From positions 36,797,726 to 36,861,725 of the forward strand of contig OZ018317.1 of the NCBI GenBank assembly GCA_963969495.1: 64,000 bases of DNA, written 5' to 3'. This DNA is from Ceratothoa steindachneri. Its lineage: Eukaryota; Arthropoda; Malacostraca; Isopoda; Cymothoidae. The notes under the pieces are model-generated. The model was given only the letters and a program-made list of their open reading frames with translations. It was not told the DNA's origin and made no database searches. Of the stretch, positions 10,427 to 21,153 are shown one piece after another (within the stretch, counting starts at the first letter, position 1; every line of letters begins with the position of its first letter). The translations under genes and the position numbers were made by a program.

Positions 10427-11960
10427 TCAGCAAGTAAATATATTTTTATGCCACAATATAAGAATTTCCAACAAATTGCCTCTGTATTTATTTGCGACAG
10501 GACTTTTTATCTCGGACGACGCCGGCGACCTGCATATGGTAGTTGCTTCTATATCAAAGCGATCATGAGCTTTCTCCAGATCCATTAATTCCTCATACAC
10601 TTTACTTCTCATATCCCTTATTATTTTGAGCTAGTGGTCCCACTGCAAATAATTCATCCACACTCACCTTATCCACTCTACCTTCCCCCCACACACACAC
10701 TCCTACCCTCATATATCAACTTATATACCCAGTAAGAGGTTCCCCATACAATTGTCCTATAACATTCAACAAACGTATCCTCCAGCAGTCCTTGCATTAA
10801 ACTTTCTCCCTTTTACACTTATACAACGGAACTATTACTACATTCATCCAGTCCTTACGTAATTATATTTACATTTGAATTATCTTTCATACCCACATTA
10901 TACAACTCATCAAAGTACTCACACCGTGCAGTTATGACCGCCTCATTATTTACAAGAACCTTGCCATTCCTATCCATGTTCATACAGAGTTCTTCTCTTT
11001 CATCAGACTTCTCACTTCCTTCCATCATAGCTTCCTGTTCACATTTGGATCTTCATTCCTCTTTTATTTATACACTTCATTTGTTGCTTGCTATTCACTC
11101 CGATCAGTCATTCCATACACATTTAAATCTTGTATACTTTCAACCGCATTTCGCTGTCATTCTTATCTGACACTCTTGAGCATTCGTATGTACACGTCCT
11201 TTTTTTCTTTCCACTACACGTTTCACACTGCCATCCTACCATTTGTCATTTTGTTTCCTTTTTTCAGTTCTAACACACCAACACACACAGCTCTTGCACT
11301 ACTTACATCCATCTCCTTAAATTTGTCCCACAGTAGCACCCCTAGATTAATTTCCTCTTTTGTACTGTCAAACATTCTCACATACTCTCCCCTTTCTCTC
11401 TGATTCAATAACTTTTACTTCTGATTCTCTCTTTCTATACAACTTTCACACATCTTCTCATCCACATTATTACTAGGCACAGATAAATCATGCTCTTAAC
11501 TTCTCACCATTTCCTTTGCTCGACTCATTTGTATATATACACATCCCTGTGCTGAAAGAATGTGTTGCTACACTTAGGTTTCTTTCATCACAGAACCGTA
11601 CTATTTTTGTTCCATTTTCATTCTCTCCTGGTATACCAAAACTGATACCCCTCTTCCAAATTTCACCTACCACTCTTCCCCTTCACTTCTATCACTACAG
11701 GATCAATTATTACAACCACGCACGTAGAGTTTTACTCAACCTTGCAAATCTCTAACTCACCTACATAATACTCGATCTCACCCAGTCATATCCAACATTG
11801 TATCATAGCACCCATCACTCAAAAGCACTGCCACAACCACTGTACTCTTACCACTCTTATCTGTACCTTATCCCCATCCATTCACTCGCTCCTACACAAA
11901 CTCTTCATTTCCCTTCATGTTTGTCTCACTCGCATAGCGAAAGCATCTGCAATCTGGAAT
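10427..11960 (-). pseudogene. Antisense LINE remnant (endonuclease to reverse transcriptase)
   Basis: On the minus strand, fragments appear in the order of a LINE ORF2. At 11673-11488 is FGIPGENENGTKIVRFCDER, like the GxPGxNESGxxLxxFCxxR block of APE endonucleases. At 11408-11223 is a linker piece. Near 11000-10900, MDRNGKVLVNNEAVITARCEYF resembles the pre-RT block DxxGxxLxxxxAVxxRWxEYF; only a short part of it is quoted here for identification. Then come a VNxVxxVxLYK-like block and NVIGQLYGEPLTGYI, and at 10612-10550 MDLEKAHDRFDIEAT, the equivalent of the common RT motif MDLEKAYDRVDREA. Every segment is separated by stops or frameshifts, and the catalytic YADD region is absent. It is old and inactive. 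The LINE clade is not resolved. Confidence 0.68.
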
Positions 11961-12039
11961 TCCGAGGTAGAAAATCGATTGTCTATGAGCAAATTCTCGC
12001 GACGGCACAAGCGGGTGGTTCAAATATAGTAAAAGATAG

Positions 12040-12480
12040 CAGGGAAACAAATCTGAGCACACAGCAGATGGTTAAAAAACAGTGATGGATGGTTTGAAAA
12101 ACAGGAAATAATATACATACAGATGGTTCACAAACAGGGATGCACGGCTTAAAACACTAACAGATACCAAACAAATGCTTTAAACAAACACGAATACACA
12201 AAGGGTTAGTTCATAAACAATAACATATACATATACGGATGGCTAATACCAGTGACATTTTAGAATCAGTAACGAAGATACACAAACAGATTGCTAAAAA
12301 ACAACAACGAATACACAACAGGATGGTTAACAAACAGTAATGATTATGCAAACATATTTACGAAACAGTAACGAAGAGTTTACAATTAGTATCGAATACA
12401 CAAACGATTGTTCGGAAAAAGATATTGAATATACAAACGAATAGTTCCAAAACAGTGACGGTTTGTTCAAAAACTATAGC
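12040..12480. repeat. Degenerate ~35-45 bp tandem repeat
   Basis: Units share GATGGTTxACAAACAGTxACGAATACACAAA-like blocks, for example at 12058, 12121, 12236, 12310 and 12430. Divergence between units is high. Confidence 0.65.
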
Positions 12481-14074
12481 TACAAATCAAACAGAGGGTT
12501 TCGCGCGTCGCATGTAACTATGTTTTCGTACCGTAAACTTTTCTTACTTATTTTCCTTATTTTGTCATATACAATTCATTCTATGTTTGTTGGTTTCATC
12601 ACGTTGCTGATTGTGTTTCTGTTTGTTCGCACGGAAGTCGGTTGCTTATCTCATATAGATAAAACATTCTAGTTACATGTGGATTATGCTTGTAAGGTTG
12701 CGTTTGAAGCTGCACTAAATGCTAAGTATTCCCTTGAAAATATAATAAAAATTATAAATTTTCTATAGTGCTCCCCATAACTTCCGTCATACAATTTATT
12801 AATTTCATTTATTCCTTTACTTATTTTCTTTTTCTTCTATCTGTACACTTCTCATTTTTCGAAAGGTGTGCACTTTTGGTTACTTTAATTTACAGCAGTT
12901 TTTTTATCTATCTCAATGATCATTAATTGCCATCTTTATTCTCATTAACTCCTGATAATTTATTGCCTCTTAACTTGCTTATTATTAGACAAATAAATAA
13001 ATATAGATCAGACTATCGCTATAATCCAATCAGCAAAAGTAGTTTCACACTAGTATGCAATATAGTTCAACCACATTTGACTATAATTTTAATTTTAAAC
13101 TTAAGTTAATTGCCGAAAACTATAATTAACCATAATATTTCGTCCATTCGATAAGTCAGCGAGAGGAATAGAAATTTCCTTTTAAACGACCCAAATAACA
13201 GGTCATATTCTTAATTTATGAACTTACACAAACCTATTAGAGACTATTTAGTTCAGAGTTTAGAACAGAAACTTATCAACTAATGTCGAAAAACACAAAG
13301 ATATATAATTTTCCCTTCTACCGAAATTATTTGGATAAGTTTGACTAATTTAAAAAAAAGACAAGAATTATTGTTTCCGGAAATGCGTGCAATTACAAGG
13401 GCGTCAAACGTATCAACAATCAAATTTGACTCTAGCTGCAACCTTGCGGAAGATCTGTTTAGATCTGCTTCACTTAATTCTCACCTTTGTTTATTGCCAT
13501 TTTTGAAAAGTAAACAAGACATTAGTACCTTAAATGAATCGCCTGAGGTGTTTATATAACGGATATGAGCACGTAATGAGGTAAAATCTATAACAAAGAG
13601 ATAATCAACTCAATATCAAAATTAGAAATTAACTTAAGCTTCACCTTGTGAAGCTTAAATAGGACTTAAGTATAAGAGACTCGTAATCTTTGATATCTAG
13701 AGGCACTTTTATAACCATACACTTTTCTTAGAATGTATAGCGTAATCAGATACACGTATGTATACAGGAAAACTTACATCCGAACACATTAATATACGTT
13801 AATCCGTCTGGCAGAGAATACACGAATAATTTGTGAACCAGTACTAAGTAGGCTCATTATGAAATTACTAGATATACAGAGATTTAAAAAGCCTGTTTAG
13901 ACTAGCATTTTAAAACGAACTGCGTTAAATACCGTATCCAAAAGACACACCCTGTTTTAAGCCGTGGAAATATGGCAAATTGATATTTATATTCAATTAC
14001 ACGCAATGGCCGTGATTCCGTCCTTATTTTACTTCATAATAAGAGGATAAATGGGAAAGCATCATTTTTAACTG
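12480..14074. other. Unassigned AT-rich DNA with one hairpin
   Basis: No coding similarity. It contains a perfect hairpin at 13634-13658: 11-bp arms TTAAGCTTCAC and GTGAAGCTTAA with a 3-nt loop. Confidence 0.5.
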
Positions 14075-15065
14075 TGATGACTTGATTCCTCATTTGAATA
14101 AAGATAGCTTAAGATTCTCCTTATTTGAATGCGGATAGCTTAAGACTTTTTATTTGAATGAGGATGGTGTTAGATCCTCCTTATTTGAATGTGAACGGTT
14201 TAAGATTCCTTATTTGAATGTGTGTGGCTTGAGACTCTCCTTATTTGAATAAAGACAGCTTGAGACTCCTAATTTGAATGTGAACGGCTTAAGACTCCTT
14301 ATTTGAATGTAGATGGTTTGAGACTCTCCTTATTTGAATAAGGACAGCTTAAGACTATTTTAATGTGGACGGCTTAAGACTCTTTTATTTAAAAGTAGTC
14401 GGCTTACAATTCTTTATTTAAATGTGGACGGCTTTAGACTCTTCGTATTTAAATAAGGACGGCTTAAAACTCTCCTTCTTTGAATATAGACGGCCTAAGA
14501 CTTTTTGTATTTGAATGAGGATGGCTTAAGACTCTCCTTATTTGAATGTAAAAGGATTAAAACTCTCCTTATTTTAATATGGACTGTTTGAGACTCTTTA
14601 TTTGAATAAGGATGGCTTAAGACTCGCCCTATTGGAATCTAGACGGCCTACGACTCTCTTTATTTGAGTCAGGATGGTTAAAGACTCTCCTTATTTGAAT
14701 GATGGAAGCTTAGGACTCTTCTTATATGAATGTAGACGGCTTAATCTCTTCTTATTTGAATGTAGACGGCTTAATCTGTCCTTATTTGAATGTGGACGGC
14801 TTAATTTCTCTTTATTTGAATGTGGAAGGCTTAATCTCTCCTTATTCGAATGTGGAAGGCTAATAACTCTTTTTATTTGAAAGTGGAGCGCTTAAGACTC
14901 CTGATTTGAAAAGTAACGGCTTGAGAGACTCCTTATTTCAATAAAGACGGATTAAGACTCCTTTTTTTAATGTTGACGGCTTAAGACTTCTAATTTGAAT
15001 GAGGACAGCTTATACTCTCCTTATTTCAATGTGGATCGCTTGAGACTCTCCTTATTTGAATAAGG
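14075..15065. repeat. Minisatellite, ~30 bp unit
   Basis: About 32 imperfect units of roughly 29-31 bp, with core TTATTTGAATGTGGACGGCT followed by TAAGACTCTCC. Between about 14720 and 14880 the unit is near 30 bp, a multiple of three, which keeps one frame open (repeated LFECGRLNLS). That frame is a repeat artefact, not a gene. Confidence 0.9.
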
Positions 15066-15658
15066 AAACATTTTTTACAGCCTAGATAGAGTAAAGAACT
15101 GTAGCCAAGAAAAGGGAAAAGATAAATGTCACAATATTTTTCAAGATACTAAAGACAAAAAATGGAATAGACAGGAAAAACAATTTATGATATTCAACAG
15201 TAGAAGAGAATAAAAATAAACTGACCCAAAGGAAAATGAAGAGAATTCCCAACACTTTGGTCCAATTAAAATTAAATGATAAAAATCGACTTCCGCAAAT
15301 CACAGTATGAATTACATAATTACAAAGCAACAAATACCTAAAGGTCGACTCGAGGCTAGGCCAAAAGAGAAAGAAACGTATCGAAGGCATAAGTGAAGGA
15401 CGGATAATAGGAAGAGAGGATAAGGATAGAGAATAGTCTTAAATTTTATTTCTGTGGAGCTTTATTATATGTAAATTTATACAAAAAAAGGCAAATAAAT
15501 CATGAAAGAGAATATAAAGGAAATTTTTAAAATGCAAAGAAGAAAGTAACATTATTATGAAAATGTAAAAATAGGAGAATATGGGAAGATTAACCGCAAA
15601 GCAACGAACCCCTGACGCAACCTCATTTCGGGGCAAAGAAACAGAAATGATTTACTCT
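15066..15658. other. A-rich spacer between two minisatellites
   Basis: Purine-rich sequence with no tandem structure. The open frames on the minus strand (15082-15390, 15439-15636) are F/L/I-rich translations of this skew and show no domain. Confidence 0.5.
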
Positions 15659-15659
15659 T

Positions 15660-16058
15660 GCACCAATGGAGAAGGATATAGGATAGATGGGAATATGATC
15701 CCCATTCCTAAATAGATGGCTATAAGATCTTCATTACTGGATTGATAGCTATAAGCTCTCCATTCCTGGAAGGATAGCTATAAAATCCCCATTCCTGAAT
15801 TGATGGCTATAAGATTCCCATTCCTGGATAGATGCTTATAAGACCCCTATTTCTGAAGATGATTATTAAATCCTTATTAGTGAATAGAAGAATATAAGAT
15901 CCCCCTTATTGGATTGATGGCTAGAAGATTTCCATTTATGGATTGATGGCTATAAGATCCCATTCTTGGATTGATGCATATAAGATCCCTATTCCTTGAT
16001 TGATGCTTATAAGATCCCCATTTCTGAAGATGGCTACAATATCCTTATTTCCGAATAG
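15660..16058. repeat. Minisatellite, ~29 bp unit, left half
   Basis: About 13 units with the core GGATTGATGGCTATAAGATC and CCCATTCCT. The array is interrupted by a LINE and resumes at 17981 with the same unit. Confidence 0.9.
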
Positions 16059-17980
16059 ATAATAATAACAATAATAACAATGATAGGTATTTATAATGCG
16101 CCCTTCAGGGCTGTTAGCCCTCACAGAGCGCAGGTTGTGTAGCGAGTGTAGAGAAAGTGTACAGGGAAGAGAAGGCAATTTTGAAGAGATGAGTCTTTAG
16201 GAGCTATTTAAAAGTAGTAAGAGAGGGAGAGAATCGGACTTCAGCAGGAAGAGCATTCCAGAGTCCAGGAGCACAAACTGAGTAGGAAAGGTCACCCATC
16301 GAGCAGAGGATAGAACGAGGAGTGTTCTGGAGGGGAACAATGTTAGACCAGAGTGCCCGAGGAGTTTGACCATGGGAGAGGGCAGATGAGAGATAAGGTG
16401 GAGCCTCGAAGTTTAGGGACTTGTAGGTGATGAGAAGAATTGTATAGTGGGTACGGAAGCGAATAGGTAACCAGTGTAGCTCCTGTAACAGAGGCATCGA
16501 AGGAGAGAACCTGGGGCGGCGACGGAGGAGCCGGGCAGCATAGTTTTGAACTAGTTGTAGGGGGCGAAGTGACGAAGAAGGGAGATTCACTAGAAGAGAA
16601 TTGCAGGTAGTCTAAGCGTGAGGTGACGAAGACATAAATAGCAGTCTCAAGGCTTCGTCGATTAAAATGGGATCGAACACGTAAGAAGTTGCAAAGGAAA
16701 CCGAGGAAAGACTTACAGAAACGATCGATGTGCGGTTTAAACGAGAATTGCTCGTCAAAAATAACACCAAGATTACTGACGGTATCAGAGAAGGCGACAT
16801 TGGTTTTCCAAGGTTAAGGGAGGGGAAGAGAGCTTTAGATTTATCCACCATCGAAGCGGTACAAACAAGGAGAACTTCAGTTTTATCGTGGTTAAGTTTG
16901 GGAAAGTTGGCAGACAGCCATTCGTTTATGGAGGTGTAGGCTGAAAGGAGCTTGGTAATTGATTGAGAGAGGCACACAGGGGATGAGGAAAGGTATATCT
17001 GAGTGTCATCAGCATATATGTGGAAGGACAGGCCCAAATCACGAAGGAGGGAGCCAAGAGGAAGTAGGTAGATGCAAAAGAGGATGGGACCAAGGACTCA
17101 ACCCCGAGGCACCCCAAAATAAATGGGCGCGGGCTCGGAGGAGAGGTTATCGAGCGCGACCGACTAAGTGCGGGAGGAGAGGTATGAGCGGAACAAATCA
17201 AGTGCAGTGGCCGAGAGACCAAAGAAAGTGTGAAGAAGATCAGGGAGGACAGTGTGGTCGATGGTTTCGAAAGCAGAGGAGAGGTCTAGGAAGACTATAA
17301 TGGACGTACAACCCCTATCGGTTGCTCTACGTAAACCGTCTGAAACATTAAGAAGCGCGGTTTCAGCAGAGTGCTTAGCTTTAAACCCCGATTGGTACAT
17401 TTCAACTATGTTGCAGTTAGAAATATTGCCACTAAGGAGAGAGAAAACCACTCTCTCGAGGATCTTAGAGAGGAATGGAAGCTGTGAGATAGCGCGATAG
17501 GTAGAAGGTTCAAAGGGGTTAAGGTGTATTTCTTTAGGATAGGACGAATTTAGGCATTTATGAAGGAAGAGGGAACCACCCCTGTGGCAAGTGAAGTGTT
17601 AAAGAGATCAAGAATCAGTGGGAGGACAGCAGGGAGAATTTGGTGGAGGATTTTAGGTGGAAAGAAGTCCTTAGGGGATTCAGATTTGTTAGAGCGTGAG
17701 ATCGGGGCAGTTACTTCCTCAGAGGACACCCGAATGAGGACGTTAAGTGGCAATGGAGTATGGTAGGGAAGAACAGCATGGGCTTGTTCAGACGACTGAG
17801 GTAGTACTGCACGAGGGTAAATAACTTTATCAGATAAAAATTTAGAAACAGTAGATAGGTTGATGGGGGGAGAGGTGGGCAAAGTGGGGCTAGGCGACGA
17901 AAGACGAGAGAGGAGACGAAAGATAGTCCGAGGGTCATTCTTGCTCTCAGACAAAAGTTTACGTGAATGAGCCTCGCGCG
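16059..17980 (-). mobile_element. L2/CR1/Rex-like LINE, 5'-truncated
   Basis: A 1.9-kb minus-strand non-LTR retrotransposon. It begins inside the region before the reverse transcriptase and ends at about 16059 in an AT-rich tail of ATT/AAC-type repeats (16059-16085), a tail type common in L2-like elements. It sits inside the minisatellite whose halves flank it. The apurinic endonuclease is missing, consistent with 5' truncation during target-primed reverse transcription. No clear target-site duplication is seen. Confidence 0.85.
16085..17960 (-). pseudogene. LINE ORF2 reverse transcriptase, several frameshifts
   Basis: Reading down from 17954, the pieces are as follows. 17954-17550 is the linker (SDKVIYPRAVLP and PPKILHQILPAVLPLILDLF). 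17451-17164 holds RT blocks with YQSGFKAKHSAETALLNV and VFLDLSSAFETIDHTVLPDL, where the first catalytic Asp is in FLDLSSAF. 17037-16612 holds [12 protein letters not shown], the catalytic YADD. 16590-16204 is the C-terminal domain with LQLVQNYAARLL, LHWLPIRFRTHYTILLITYK and PGLWNALPAEVR. These are hallmarks of the L2/CR1/Rex group. At least three frameshifts or stops separate the pieces (for example near 17550, 17100 and 16600), so it is not functional, although the catalytic residues survive. Confidence 0.88.
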
Positions 17981-18400
17981 ACTATAAGATCTCCATTCCT
18001 GGATTGATGGGTATAAGTTTCCAATTCCTGGATTGATTGCTATAAGATCTCCTTTCTTAGAAATTGGCTATAAATTCCTATTAAAGCTAAGATTTCTATA
18101 AGATCTTCATTCCTAGAAAAATGGCTATAAAATCCATAATCTAACAAAGTAGTCAATAAGACCTCTTTTACTGGATTGATGGCTATATGATTCATCTTCC
18201 TGGATAGATGGCTATAACATACCCATCCTTAGAAAGAAAGCTATACAATCTCCATTCTTAGATGAATGGCTATAAGATCTTCAAGATAGATGGTTCTAAC
18301 ATTCCCATTCCTCGATAGATTGCTATTAGTTCACTTTTCCTGGATTGATTGCTATTTGATCTCCTATCCTGAATAAGTGGGTATATAATATACTTTAGCC
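17981..18400. repeat. Minisatellite, ~29 bp unit, right half
   Basis: Continuation of the array at 15660-16058, about 13 more diverged units of GGATTGATGGCTATAAGATC type. Confidence 0.9.
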
Positions 18401-18914
18401 TATTTATTCCTAAATATACCCCACAATCCATCTCTAATCAGATAATAATAATAATTATAATATATTAAATTATCACTGAACGAAAGTAAGCGTAAAATGT
18501 GACCTGACTAATTTGGCCTTCCTTAGCCCGGTAACCATTAACAGTCTAATTACCTTTTCACTACTTCGGTTCTTCTCTCTATTTAATTTCTCTCCACCTC
18601 CGTCCACTGGGATAAATATCCATATTTGCCTTTTATTTCATCATCGGCTTCACATCTTACTACTGTTCACTCACGCTTGAAAGACTATTTTCTAGTGAGC
18701 AACCATTAACCGAGGAATTTCTAATCTACCTTAGAAAGACGTGTTGTTTTTGTTAAATCCCAAATACCCTCATTTGGTTCCTCGGCTTATTTTTGGTTTG
18801 CCACGAGAGAAATTGTATGGTCGCCTTAAGAAAGAGGGAAAGAATATACCCATCAAAAATGAGAATGGAAAGGGAGGAGCTAATAAACCAGGGATGGGTA
18901 ATAATTTTAAGCCG
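18401..18914. other. Unassigned non-coding DNA
   Basis: No recognised feature. At 18890 the phrase CCAGGGATGGGTAATAATTT resembles hAT terminal sequence, but no matching partner end is visible. Confidence 0.45.
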
Positions 18915-19085
18915 CAGTTCACATTGAAGCTAATGTAAAGCTTTGCGGGCCACAATGAAGCTGTGTATAGCTTTCAGGGCCACATTGAAGCTTATGTATA
19001 GCTTTGTGGGCCTCATTGAAGTTTATGAAATATTTTGCGGGCCACATTGAAGCTAGTGTAAAGCTTTGCGGGCCGCACTTAAACA
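18915..19085. repeat. ~37-40 bp tandem repeat, about 4.5 units
   Basis: Units carry GGGCCACATTGAAGCTTATG then TAAAGCTTTGC. Several units contain an AAGCTT HindIII-like palindrome. Confidence 0.85.
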
Positions 19086-19089
19086 GTTC

Positions 19090-19734
19090 GATGCAAATTT
19101 AGAATACATACAAGTTAATTGCAATTACCTCTGTGCATTTGTTTGCATATACTACATACTCATAGAGAGAGCTACACATCAATTACTAAGGGTACTTTTT
19201 ATCGTTTCGTTTTAAACTGTTTCCAGTCTTATATCAGAGTGGAGACCTACAGTTTAACGTGAAATCCGAACCACAATTAACGCTTATATAATTATGTGAT
19301 CAGTACCCAGAGCCCTGGCCTCTCCCATTCAAGTCCATTTTATCTACGAATGAAACCGATTTAAAAATGACTGATTTAAGAATCTTGTCTTTGCATCAAA
19401 AAAATAATGAGATGAGATTTGGGTAAAATGTTCAATAAATAATTTTCAATATTTTGTCGAATTCTGACGTGAAATGAGGACCAAAAGTGAAAACGAGCCC
19501 GTGTACTGTAAAAGTGAAGGTTGAAATACCCACTTGATACAGTTCTCTTTAGAGCTGCTAGATTGGTATATTGGATACAATTACTTGATGACGTGGTGGA
19601 TGGAGAGCTCAGCCCCCCCCTGATGCAACGTGAGGTGGCTACTCTTTGTTATAGTAACCGAATACCATCACTGCCTATAGTGAGATTTATCTTAATTTTT
19701 ACACGAATTTGGCAGCTGTTAATTGTGTCCTATA
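19090..19734. other. Unassigned non-coding DNA
   Basis: No recognised feature. Confidence 0.45.
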
Positions 19735-20485
19735 TAAATGTATGATACTTAATTGTGTGCCACATACCTATGGATACCTGATTGTATGCTACCTAATTGC
19801 ATGCTACCTGATTGTATGCTGCCTAATTGTATGCTACCTAATTGCATGCTACCTAATTGCATGCTGCCTGATTGTATACTACCTAATTGCATGCTGCCTG
19901 ATTGTATACTATCTTATTGTATGTTACCTAATTGCAGGCTACCTGGTTATATGCCATCTTATTGTATGCTCCCTGATTGTATGCTAAGTAATTGTATGCT
20001 ACCTGAATGTATGCTGTCTGATTGCATGCTACCTAATTGCATGCTATCTGATGGTATGCTAATTAATTTTATGCTGCCAGATTACATGCTGCCTAATTGC
20101 ATGCTACCTGATTTTATGCTACATAATTGCATGCTACTTGATTGTATGCTGCCTGAGTGTATGCTACCTAATTGCATGCTACCTGATTATATGGTACCCG
20201 ATTGTATGCTGTCTGATTTTATACTACTTAATTGCACGCTACCTGATTGTATGCTACTTAATTGTATGCTGCTGATTGTATGATACCTAATTGCATGCTA
20301 CTTAATTGCATGCTACCTAATTGCATGCTACTTGATTGTATGCTGCCTGATTTTATGCCCCCTAATTGCATGCTACCTGGTGGTATGCTACTTAATTGAA
20401 TGTTGCCTGATTATATGCTACCTAATTTCATGGTATCCGATTTTATGTTACTTAATTGTATGCTGCGTAATTGTGTGCTACGAAA
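19735..20485. repeat. 15-bp tandem repeat array
   Basis: About 50 units of ATTGYATGCTRCCTA. Because 15 is a multiple of three, the array stays open in two plus-strand frames: one reads CMLPN/CMLPD repeats (19753-20283), the other LIVCYLIACY. Sparse substitutions and single-base indels end both frames. I treat these as repeat artefacts. Confidence 0.95.
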
Positions 20486-20937
20486 AATTAGTTCTTTTTT
20501 CTATAATGTGCAACATTTTCATAATCAATCATCCACTTCATTCTTTTATCCTTGACTTGCACCACCCTGTACAGGGTACTAAACGAATCTGCTGATAACA
20601 GTTCCAACTCTTCATCAGCTCGACCCAATAAGTTTCATCCCCATTTTGTTGAACCTGGTGAGCTACACAAATTTGGCAGGTGGGGCTGAGGGGGGGGGGT
20701 CTATCTTTTAATTCAAAGTTAGATATTTGTCTTTTTACAATTTTTATTTCTATTCATTTTAAATATTGCATAAACTTTCATTTTTTTTAATTGTTTTGTT
20801 GTCTTCTTGTTATTGTTTTATTATATTTTGTGATCATTTTGTTACCTTTTGTTATCTTTTTCTTAAGTAATTATTTTCCCTTGTGGTCCCTTAGGGTTGG
20901 CTGTCATCTGGCATTTCCATCAAAGCCACAACATTTC
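20486..20937. other. Unassigned non-coding DNA
   Basis: AT-rich, with a G-run at 20690-20699. Nothing recognised. Confidence 0.45.

Positions 20938-21153
<216 letters not shown>

Noticed and set aside
18886..18905. hAT-like terminal phrase CAGGGATGGGTAATAA
   Set aside because: Only one end, no 8-bp duplication and no transposase.
19753..20283. 176-codon cysteine-rich repeat frame
   Set aside because: Direct translation of a 15-bp microsatellite-like array; another frame of the same strand is equally open.
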